Assembly (NCBI GenBank): GCA_900753285.1 | Contig: CAADYN010000111.1 | Span: forward strand, 1-11,236 | Direction: 5' to 3' | DNA from: Clostridia bacterium | GTDB lineage: Bacteria > Bacillota > Clostridia > Oscillospirales > CAG-272 | Length of the DNA: 11,236 nucleotides | Shown here: piece by piece, positions 1 to 6,020 of the stretch | Layout: the number at the start of each line of letters is the position of its first letter | Position numbering within the stretch: the first letter of the stretch is position 1 | Position numbers and translations under genes: made by a program | Notes under the pieces: generated by a model | The model's database searches: none | What the model was told of the DNA's origin: nothing | The model's input: the letters and a program-made list of their open reading frames with translations, nothing else

Positions 1-1238
1 CCGACGCTCTTGAGAAAAAGGACGAAAGCCTGACAAAGAAGCTCAAGGAGACGACGGAGCTTAACGAAAGCATTGAAAAAATAAAGGAAGAGCAGTACGC
101 GGAGCTTCAGAGAGTTGCCGGAATGACAGCCGAAGAAGCCACCGCAAACCTCGTAAAGCAGCTTGAAGGCGAAATCAAGCACAGACAGGCGAAGAGAATC
201 GTCGAGCTTGAAGAAGAATTCAAGGAAACCGCGGACGAAAAAGCGCGCGACATCATAGCGCTCGCAGTCCAGAGATGCGCCGCCGACCATGTTTCCGAGA
301 TAACAGTATCCGCAGTTCCGCTCCCGAGTGAAGAAATGAAGGGCAGAATCATCGGACGCGAAGGCAGAAACATCCGCACAATCGAAACGCTCACCGGAGT
401 TGACCTCATCATCGACGACACTCCCGAGGCTATCACGGTATCGAGCTTTGACCCCGTCAGACGTGAGGTTGCCCGCATAGCCCTCGAAAAGCTCATCGCC
501 GACGGAAGAATACACCCCGCAAGAATCGAAGAAATGGTGGAAAAAGCCCGCAAGGAAGTTGATACTACAATTCGTCAGGCGGGTGAGAGAGCAACGTTCG
601 ACACGGGAATCCACGGCATAAATCCCGAGCTTGTAAAGCTGCTCGGACGTCTTAAATTCAGAACGAGCTACGGTCAGAACGTTCTCGCGCACTCCGTTGA
701 GGTTTCGCTTATCTCCGGAGTTTTAGCGGACGAGCTGGGCGTTGACTCCACAATAGCAAAGCGCGCCGGACTTCTCCACGATATCGGAAAAGCTCTCACG
801 CAGGAGGTCGAAGGCTCGCACGTACAGCTCGGCGTAGAGATTGCCCGCAAGTACAAGGAGTCAAAGGAAGTCATCAACGCCATTGAAGCTCACCACGGCG
901 ACGTTGAGGCTCAGACAATAACCGCGCTCATCGTTCAGGCTGCCGACGCGATTTCCGCCGCAAGACCCGGTGCAAGACGCGAAAACCTCGAGAACTACAT
1001 CAAGAGACTGACGAAGCTTGAAGAGATAGCGAACGAATTCGACGGCGTTGAAAAATCCTACGCAATTCAGGCAGGACGTGAGATCAGAATCATGGTCAAG
1101 CCGGATGTGGTAGACGACGACAAGATGGTGCTTATTGCCCACGACATTGTAAAGAAAATCGAGGACGAGCTTGAATATCCCGGACAGATCAAAGTCCACA
1201 TGATAAGAGAAAGCCGCGCCATCGACTACGCGAAGTAA
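1..1238 (+). CDS. rny: Ribonuclease Y, 5'-truncated by window edge
   Basis: RNase Y is the membrane-anchored endoribonuclease that starts bulk mRNA decay in Firmicutes. The reading frame is open from base 3 to the stop at 1236-1238, giving 411 visible residues. The family is about 520 long, so the N-terminal membrane anchor and part of the coiled coil lie outside the window. Visible residues 1 to about 95 are a charged K/E-rich coiled coil. A KH RNA-binding domain follows with the motif GRIIGREGRNIR (GREG as the GxxG loop, from visible residue 114). The HD phosphohydrolase domain has H230 in LAHSVEVS, the HD pair H259-D260 in LLHDIGKA, then EAHHGD and a later Asp in AADAIS, so the metal-binding set looks complete. 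Neither ymdB nor spoVS, frequent neighbours elsewhere, follows. The gene ends at a terminator shared with the convergent oxidoreductase gene. An internal ATG at 123 is not the true start, because the coiled coil continues upstream of it. Confidence 0.96.
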   Translation, partial: DALEKKDESLTKKLKETTELNESIEKIKEEQYAELQRVAGMTAEEATANLVKQLEGEIKHRQAKRIVELEEEFKETADEKARDIIALAVQRCAADHVSEITVSAVPLPSEEMKGRIIGREGRNIRTIETLTGVDLIIDDTPEAITVSSFDPVRREVARIALEKLIADGRIHPARIEEMVEKARKEVDTTIRQAGERATFDTGIHGINPELVKLLGRLKFRTSYGQNVLAHSVEVSLISGVLADELGVDSTIAKRAGLLHDIGKALTQEVEGSHVQLGVEIARKYKESKEVINAIEAHHGDVEAQTITALIVQAADAISAARPGARRENLENYIKRLTKLEEIANEFDGVEKSYAIQAGREIRIMVKPDVVDDDKMVLIAHDIVKKIEDELEYPGQIKVHMIRESRAIDYAK

Positions 1239-1248
1239 ATAACAAAAC

Positions 1249-1298
1249 AAGGCTGTCCGCATTATCGGAGAATCATCCCGAGTGCAGGCAGCCTTTTT
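1249..1298. terminator. Bidirectional Rho-independent terminator between rny and the oxidoreductase gene
   Basis: AAGGCTG (1249-1255) pairs with CAGCCTT (1289-1295). The stem extends inward through TCCGCA/TGCAGG with one mismatch and one wobble, and TCGG/CCGA (1265-1268 / 1278-1281) closes the inner part. On the + strand it runs into TTTTTG. On the - strand it is followed by GTTTTGTTATTT. It sits between two convergent stop codons (1238 and 1300) and so probably serves both genes. Confidence 0.8.
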
Positions 1299-1299
1299 G

Positions 1300-2718
1300 T
1301 TATACTTTCTTCAGTCCATGTCTCGCAAGTCCATGTCTCGCGGGGGAGGACAGTTCTTCTCCGTCGTAGGTGAAGCGTGAGCCGTGGCAGGGGCAGTCCC
1401 ATGTTTTCTCCGCCGAGTTCCACTCAAGCTCACATCCGAGGTGCGGGCATTTCGCTTCCACCGTGTGCAGCTCTCCCCTCTCATCCCGATAAGCGCCGAC
1501 ACGTTTTCCGTTCTCGTTCACTATGCCGCCCTCTCCCGGAAGCAGCTCATCCGCAGTCCTGTCGGGAGCTTTCGCGAAATTCTTCATCTCCGCGCTGACT
1601 GCCGAGGTGATATGCTCGCCGACCGTACCGCTGAACACGCTTCTCTGCGGGGAAAACGCCTCGTCGTACCAGCTCTCCCGCCCGCACACGTTTTCTTTCA
1701 GCATGAGCGCAGACGCAGCAGAGGACACCATTCCCCATCCGCAAAAGCCGCCCGCGAAGTACACGCCGCTCCTTGTTTTTCCCACGCACGGGAGTGAGTC
1801 GGTGGTGTAAGTGTCGTTGCTCGTCCAGTGAGCGTCGTAAACTGCGTCGGGGCATGCCTTATGCATTATCTCGGTGAGCTTTTCGACCGTTCCCTCCTCG
1901 GGTGCGCCGCGATGTGCCATTCCGCTGACGAGGATATGCCCGCGCGTGAACCTTATCCCGTATCCGCAGTCCGCGCAGTAGTACATCCTCTCTCCTGTAT
2001 CGGCAGCAATTTTTCCATCGGAAATACTGCATTTTCCACGCACCACAACCGACGTTTTTCTCGCGTATCTCAGTGGATTTTCAGCTTCTCTTACGGGAGG
2101 ATAGTTCGTTGCGCACACGGTTTGGCTTGACCTGACGCGGTATCCGTTTGCCGTGCATCCTCTCGGTCCTATGTTTTCGGCGACAGTATGCTCGTATGCT
2201 CTGAATCTTCCGGCGCGGCACAGTCTTTCACCGAGAGCGGTCGCGTCAAGTCCGAGCTGATTGAATATTCTCACGGCGGCGCTGTATTCGTCGGGAATGC
2301 CTGACTGTCCGCTCTCGAGAAACGCGCAGTCTATCCCGCATTCAAGCATGGTTCTGTACTCCCTGCGCAGTCTTGTCGAGCCGTATTTCGTATAATAATA
2401 CATGTCCGTCCTCTCGCCGCAGCCGTATTCACCCACGAGAGAGTAGAGCAGGTCCATACCGTCACGCATTGCCGCAGATACCGCGCGAGCTTTTCGGGGA
2501 GACGAATGCCCGTACAGGTTCGAGTAGAGATACGGCTGAGCTACCGTTGCCTTTGCCGTACTTCTGCCGCTCCTGCCGCGCATTATTTCTTCCGCTTCGA
2601 CAAGTATGACGCTCAGCCCCGCCTCCGACAGCAGATATGACGTGAGCACTCCGCAAAGTCCCCCGCCTACCACAAGACAGTCGCACACCGCGTCGTTTTC
2701 CAGTGCCGGATATGACAC
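1300..2718 (-). CDS. FAD-dependent oxidoreductase with C-terminal Rieske [2Fe-2S] domain (YhfW-like)
   Basis: This is a 472-residue two-domain redox protein. Residues 11-41 form a Rossmann FAD-binding unit, with G18-G-G20-L-C-G23 as GxGxxG and E41 at the end of the second strand, typical of the DAO (D-amino-acid oxidase/GlpO-like) fold. Residues about 400-465 are a Rieske domain: C424-P-H426, fifteen residues, then C442-P-C-H445. C429 and C444 are placed as the extra disulfide pair of high-potential Rieske proteins. The architecture matches Bacillus YhfW, whose substrate is unknown to me, so I give no reaction. There is no signal peptide or membrane segment, so it should be cytoplasmic. The start is GTG at 2716-2718. 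The only strong Shine-Dalgarno is 16 bases upstream, which is unusually far, and no other in-frame start fits better. The C-terminus carries a small tandem duplication. The gene stands alone, convergent with rny and divergent from secG. Confidence 0.9.
   Translation of the reverse strand: MSYPALENDAVCDCLVVGGGLCGVLTSYLLSEAGLSVILVEAEEIMRGRSGRSTAKATVAQPYLYSNLYGHSSPRKARAVSAAMRDGMDLLYSLVGEYGCGERTDMYYYTKYGSTRLRREYRTMLECGIDCAFLESGQSGIPDEYSAAVRIFNQLGLDATALGERLCRAGRFRAYEHTVAENIGPRGCTANGYRVRSSQTVCATNYPPVREAENPLRYARKTSVVVRGKCSISDGKIAADTGERMYYCADCGYGIRFTRGHILVSGMAHRGAPEEGTVEKLTEIMHKACPDAVYDAHWTSNDTYTTDSLPCVGKTRSGVYFAGGFCGWGMVSSAASALMLKENVCGRESWYDEAFSPQRSVFSGTVGEHITSAVSAEMKNFAKAPDRTADELLPGEGGIVNENGKRVGAYRDERGELHTVEAKCPHLGCELEWNSAEKTWDCPCHGSRFTYDGEELSSPARHGLARHGLKKV
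1313..1341. repeat. 15-bp tandem duplication in the Rieske C-terminus
   Basis: AGTCCATGTCTCGC occurs at 1313-1326 and again, identical, at 1328-1341 (period 15). On the coding (-) strand it encodes ARHGL twice in a row, just before the terminal KKV. Because the period is a multiple of three, the frame is kept. Its perfection suggests recent slippage. Confidence 0.85.
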
Positions 2719-2734
2719 GCTTTTCTGTGAATAT

Positions 2735-2741
2735 CCCCTCC
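2735..2741 (-). promoter_or_regulatory. Distant Shine-Dalgarno of the oxidoreductase gene
   Basis: On the - strand this reads GGAGGGG, a strong ribosome-binding sequence, but 16 bases separate it from the GTG at 2718 (usual spacing is 5-10). Reading back in frame from the GTG gives no ATG, GTG, TTG or CTG in between. The ATG at 2745-2747 (- strand) is in another frame. The start assignment is therefore somewhat uncertain. Confidence 0.45.
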
Positions 2742-2839
2742 GCGCATTTTTCTCTCCCTATCATAAATCTTTTTCTCTATCTTTCACCCGTGAAGGCAAA
2801 AATATGCGTGCGGAGAGAGAAAAAAGTTATGTCAAACTA

Positions 2840-2868
2840 TTGCATTTCGATTTTCTTTGTGGTACAAT
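2840..2868 (+). promoter_or_regulatory. secG promoter (extended -10)
   Basis: TTGCAT at 2840-2845, a 17-base spacer, then TACAAT at 2863-2868, preceded by TG one base upstream (TGgTACAAT). The weak -35 is compensated by the extended -10. Transcription should begin near 2875, leaving about 30 bases before the secG ATG. Confidence 0.7.
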
Positions 2869-2904
2869 AGTAAGGCTAAGTAGAAAAATTACGGAGGCTT
2901 GATC

Positions 2905-3279
2905 ATGCAAATCGCTATCGGTATAGTTTTAATACTCGCCGCAATATTCCTCGTTGTCGCAGTTCTCATGCAGTCCGGCAAGAGTCATAATCTTTCCGGT
3001 ACAATCGCCGGCGGAGCTGAGACCTTCTTCGGTAAGTCCAAGGCTTCAACTATGGACAAAAAGCTCTCTAAGCTCACAACGATCGTTGCTGTTGTTTTTG
3101 TAGTTCTCGTTCTCGTCGCGTACCTCACTCAGGGTGTCGGCAAGAAGACCACACTGAACACGTCGGGCGTTGCTGCCAACACAGAAACTACGGCTGACAC
3201 TACAGCTGATACCACAGCCGAAACAACCGGTGAGACAACAGCTGATACAACGGCAGATACAGAAGCCGCAGCAGAATAA
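2905..3279 (+). CDS. secG: SecG translocase subunit with an acidic Thr-rich C-terminal extension
   Basis: SecG is a small two-helix membrane subunit of the SecYEG protein-export channel. The 124-residue product has a first transmembrane helix near residues 2-22. A conserved loop follows (MQSGKSHNLSGTIAGGAETF, then FGKSKAS), which is the SecG signature, and then a second helix near residues 53-75 (TTIVAVVFVVLVLVAYL). Family members are usually about 75-80 residues. This one adds some 45, of which residues 94-121 are seven D/E-T-T-A units. I chose ATG 2905 because GGAGG at 2893-2897 lies 7 bases upstream. The in-frame TTG at 2899 is too close to that site. It has its own promoter and terminator, and rnr lies 109 bases downstream, as in the classic secG-rnr order. 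Known SecG topology would place the tail outside the cell. Confidence 0.93.
   Translation: MQIAIGIVLILAAIFLVVAVLMQSGKSHNLSGTIAGGAETFFGKSKASTMDKKLSKLTTIVAVVFVVLVLVAYLTQGVGKKTTLNTSGVAANTETTADTTADTTAETTGETTADTTADTEAAAE
3184..3267 (+). repeat. Seven 12-nt units encoding D/E-T-T-A in secG
   Basis: Units begin at 3184, 3196, 3208, 3220, 3232, 3244 and 3256. They encode ETTA, DTTA, DTTA, ETTG, ETTA, DTTA and DTEA. Codons for the same amino acid differ from unit to unit (act, acg, aca and acc for Thr), so the repeat is stronger in protein than in DNA. Confidence 0.85.
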
Positions 3280-3294
3280 TTTTCAGAGAACTTT

Positions 3295-3325
3295 GCGGGA
3301 CTTATGCGGTTCCGCTTTTTCTTTT
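3295..3325 (+). terminator. Terminator after secG
   Basis: GCGGGA (3295-3300) pairs with TTCCGC (3310-3315), with one G-U pair. A T-rich run TTTTTCTTTT (3316-3325) follows at once. An overlapping tighter pairing GCGG/CCGC is also possible. It lies 16 bases after the secG stop. The stem is short, so read-through into rnr is likely. Confidence 0.7.
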
Positions 3326-3388
3326 GCAGGCACATAATTTTTGCATGATTTATACACAATATACACAAAGAGATTTAAGGAGTAGGAA

Positions 3389-5677
3389 TTGTCTAAGAAC
3401 AGTAAAACTTTAACAGAGAAAGAAATAAGAAGGCTGATGAACAGCGTCGGCGGCAAAAACAGCGCGATGAGCAAAAAGGGCGGCGGATTCTCGATGGGCG
3501 GCTACTCAAAGGGCGGCTCGCATAACGATAATTACCGCAAGGACAGCTCAAGCCGTGACCGCAGCAACAGCTCAAGCCGCAACTCGTCGGGCGGCGTCCG
3601 CAGTGTCAAGGGTGCGTCCATGCTCTCTTCCCTGCCGAAAAAGAACAGCGCATACAAAATCGAGGGTACGTTCTCATACAGCGGACGAGGATTTGGCTTT
3701 GTCGTTCCCGATGAAGAATACGCTTCCACGAACGGCGACGTGTTCATCTCCCCGAAGGACACAGCAGGAGCTATGACGGGCGACCATGTCACGGTAAGCG
3801 TCACGGGAATCGGCGAAAAAGGCTCTCCCGAGGGCATTGTCACGTCGGTTGAGTCGTCGGTGAAGTCAATAATCGGCACGCTCCACGTTGTACCGAAAAA
3901 CGGCAGATTCGACGGCTACGCATACGTTATTCCCGACAACAAAAGAGCGGGCGTCAACGTATATATCACCGAAGAGGACGTAAAAGAAGCAAACGCTCAC
4001 GACATGGAGAAGGTCGAAGTAATACCCTCAGGGGAGGACGCATTCACGAGAACACGCTCGATAACAGTGCGCGGACCGGCAGATATGCCTTACTTTGACA
4101 CAAAAGGAAAGATTTCAAAGGTATTCGGCTCGGCTCTCACTCGCGAAGCCAACTATTCGGCTGTGCTTTATCAGTCGGGCATTCGCACTGTCTTCCCCGC
4201 AGAGGTGCTTGAAAACGCGGAAAAAGTCGCTTCTGCCCCTCTCGAGCTCGGAAACAGACGGGATTTGAGACAAAAGCTCATCATGACAATAGACGGAGCG
4301 AGCGCAAAGGACCTTGACGACGCGGTATCTCTTGAAAAAATCGACGGCGGATGGATTCTCGGAGTACACATCGCGGACGTATCGAACTACGTAAGACAGA
4401 ACACACCCGTCGAGGAAGAAGCAAGACTGCGCGGCACGAGCGTATACTTCACGGACAAGGTCGTTCCGATGCTTCCCGAAGTTCTCTCAAACGGAGTATG
4501 CTCACTGAACGCACACGAGGACAAGTACGCGCTGACGGCTGAAATAACCCTCGACGAAAACGGAAACCGCAAAAGCACCCGCATTTTCAAGTCCATGATA
4601 AGAAGCACCGTCCGCGGCGTATACGATGAAGTAAACGACATTTTTGAAAATCCCGACAGCGAATACAGGGAAAAATACGCGCCGGTTCTCGGTATGCTCT
4701 CCGATATGCACGAGATGTACTTTAAACTTGCAAAGCTTCAGGAACAGCGCGGCGTAATGGAGCTTGAGGACTGCGAACCCATCATTATAGTTGACGAAAA
4801 CTCCATGCCGATTGACATTATCAAGCGTGAGCGCGGAGACGCAGAGAAGATGATAGAGCAGTTCATGCTTCAGGCAAACATGGGAGTAGCGGAAGTTTTA
4901 AAATCCCTCGGTCTGCCGTGCCTTTACCGTATTCACGAGAAGCCCTCGGAAGAAAAGATTGAGAATTTCGTCACCTTCGCGCACAACGTCGGACTGAATA
5001 CCGCTCACGCCGTTAAAGCCGAGGACGCGCACGAGCTGAGCACCGCGCTGATGGAGATACTTGACGAGGCAAGAGAAAAGGGCATTGAGGACTCGGTATC
5101 GGAAATGATGCTCCGCTCCATGATGAAGGCGAAATATCAGGCGGTATGTCTCCCCCACTTCGGTCTGGGCGCGGACACCTACTGCCACTTCACTTCCCCG
5201 ATCAGACGTTACCCCGACACGTTCGTACACACTGTTATTACTACAGTCTTCGAGAACACAAACCTCACAGAGCTTACGTTCTCGACTGTCATGGAAAACA
5301 TCCCCCACGCCGTAACGGAGCTTGCAAATGTAGCGGAAGCGCGCGGAAACTCCTCCACGGAATGCGAAATAGTTGCGCTGACAGCGGAGAGAGACATAGA
5401 AGACCTCTACATGACACTTTATATGCAGCCTAAGCTCGGTGAGACGTTCGATGTGGTCGTGTCCTCCGTTATCCGCAGCGGTATGTTCGTGCAGTGCGAT
5501 AACCTTGTCGAAGGCTTTATCCCCGCGCTGACTCTCCCCGGTTCAAAAACGAACCCCGAGATGATGACACTGTACTACGCCGGAAAGAAATACGAACTCG
5601 GCACTCCGCTGAAAGCAAAGCTGGTCGACACCGACGTCCCCACCCGCAAGATAACGTTCGAGCTGGTTACAGAATGA
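3389..5677 (+). CDS. rnr: Ribonuclease R (3'-5' exoribonuclease, RNB family)
   Basis: RNase R degrades structured RNA processively from the 3' end. It has 762 residues. After a low-complexity N-terminus (about 1-82, rich in Gly, Ser, Arg and Lys) come OB/cold-shock segments (about 88-270, starting IEGTFSYSGRGFGFVVPDE). The catalytic RNB domain spans about 290-645, and a C-terminal S1 domain about 680-758 (LGETFDVVVSSVIRSGMFVQ). The four magnesium-binding Asp appear as D302, D308, D310 and D311 in TIDGASAKDLDD, with the exact spacing of E. coli RNase II/R. HFTSPIRRYPD (H600-P609) is the other RNB signature. The start is TTG 3389 with AAGGAG at 3377-3382, 6 bases upstream. The N-terminal winged-helix seen in many RNase R proteins is not recognisable, and the C-terminus stops right after S1 without a Lys-rich tail. 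smpB, its usual partner downstream in Bacilli, is absent here. No clear promoter of its own was found. Confidence 0.97.
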   Translation: MSKNSKTLTEKEIRRLMNSVGGKNSAMSKKGGGFSMGGYSKGGSHNDNYRKDSSSRDRSNSSSRNSSGGVRSVKGASMLSSLPKKNSAYKIEGTFSYSGRGFGFVVPDEEYASTNGDVFISPKDTAGAMTGDHVTVSVTGIGEKGSPEGIVTSVESSVKSIIGTLHVVPKNGRFDGYAYVIPDNKRAGVNVYITEEDVKEANAHDMEKVEVIPSGEDAFTRTRSITVRGPADMPYFDTKGKISKVFGSALTREANYSAVLYQSGIRTVFPAEVLENAEKVASAPLELGNRRDLRQKLIMTIDGASAKDLDDAVSLEKIDGGWILGVHIADVSNYVRQNTPVEEEARLRGTSVYFTDKVVPMLPEVLSNGVCSLNAHEDKYALTAEITLDENGNRKSTRIFKSMIRSTVRGVYDEVNDIFENPDSEYREKYAPVLGMLSDMHEMYFKLAKLQEQRGVMELEDCEPIIIVDENSMPIDIIKRERGDAEKMIEQFMLQANMGVAEVLKSLGLPCLYRIHEKPSEEKIENFVTFAHNVGLNTAHAVKAEDAHELSTALMEILDEAREKGIEDSVSEMMLRSMMKAKYQAVCLPHFGLGADTYCHFTSPIRRYPDTFVHTVITTVFENTNLTELTFSTVMENIPHAVTELANVAEARGNSSTECEIVALTAERDIEDLYMTLYMQPKLGETFDVVVSSVIRSGMFVQCDNLVEGFIPALTLPGSKTNPEMMTLYYAGKKYELGTPLKAKLVDTDVPTRKITFELVTE

Positions 5678-5748
5678 TTTTGTTGTCTCCGCATAAATTT
5701 TAAGTTACGTATTATCGCTTATTCTGTAAATATTTCCGCAAACATCTA

Positions 5749-5777
5749 TTGACAAAATGTGAATTCCATGGTAGAAT
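5749..5777 (+). promoter_or_regulatory. Near-consensus promoter of the 35-codon gene
   Basis: A perfect TTGACA at 5749-5754, a 17-base spacer, then TAGAAT at 5772-5777 with an upstream TG (TGgTAGAAT). This is the closest to consensus in the window. The predicted start of transcription is near 5784, about 29 bases before the small ORF. Confidence 0.85.
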
Positions 5778-5812
5778 ATACTTGACATTAAGGGAAAGGA
5801 AGTATTCACACC

Positions 5813-5920
5813 ATGACACAGCTTGTTTATGTACCATCATACGCGGAAATTGCAATATTGGCGGCGTTCCTCTTGTTTATGACCGGACTTCTTACCCATC
5901 TTGCAAAAAAGAAAAAGTAA
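5813..5920 (+). CDS. Small single-span membrane protein, 35 residues, unknown function
   Basis: I do not recognise this gene. ATG 5813 to TAA 5918-5920 encodes 35 residues. The N-terminus is MTQLVYVPSYAE, a hydrophobic helix follows (IAILAAFLLFMTGLL, about residues 13-27), and the C-terminus is THLAKKKK. The Lys cluster predicts a cytoplasmic C-terminus. A purine-rich AAGGAAG (5796-5802) lies 10 bases before the ATG. The case for a real gene is the complete unit around it: a near-consensus promoter about 30 bases upstream and a strong terminator starting 14 bases after the stop, giving a transcript of about 190 nt. Size, a single helix and a basic tail resemble the type I holin-like toxins (TxpA/BsrG/Fst) and also small regulatory subunits of membrane proteins. 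No convincing antisense promoter was found, so a toxin role is only a possibility. Confidence 0.72.
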   Translation: MTQLVYVPSYAEIAILAAFLLFMTGLLTHLAKKKK

Positions 5921-5933
5921 AATTGCATAACAA

Positions 5934-5979
5934 AACGGCTTTCAGTAACCCGACCTACTGAGAGCCGTTGTTTTTTTTG
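5934..5979. terminator. Strong terminator of the 35-codon gene, also facing the radical SAM gene
   Basis: A 14-bp stem: AACGGCT-TTCAGTA (5934-5947) pairs with TACTGAG-AGCCGTT (5956-5969), with one T-G pair and an 8-base loop. It is followed by G and eight T on the + strand. On the - strand the stem runs into TTTTGTTATG, so it may also end the radical SAM transcript, whose stop codon is at 6021. The rest of 5678-5748 holds nothing I can identify, and no separate terminator for rnr is evident. Confidence 0.9.
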
Positions 5980-6020
5980 AAAAAGGTCAATCAAAACTTA
6001 AAATACGACAACGTTTTGCC

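Noticed and set aside
107..553. Antisense frame of 148 codons opposite rny
   Set aside because: It is the mirror of a well-supported RNase Y coiled coil and KH domain, Ser-rich because of the complementary codons, with no start signal.
3184..3267. CRISPR-like or satellite repeat at the end of secG
   Set aside because: Units are 12 bases with no spacers, lie in frame inside a coding region and differ at synonymous positions. It is a protein repeat.
4898..5308. Antisense frame of 136 codons opposite rnr
   Set aside because: It lies opposite the RNB catalytic core including SPIRRYP. No promoter, ribosome site or recognisable domain.
5749..5961. Alternative 70-codon frame (MTKCEFHGRIYL...) over the small gene
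   Set aside because: Its first codon lies inside the promoter spacer, upstream of the predicted transcript start, and the frame runs into the terminator stem. The 35-codon frame has the ribosome site and a coherent membrane-peptide composition.
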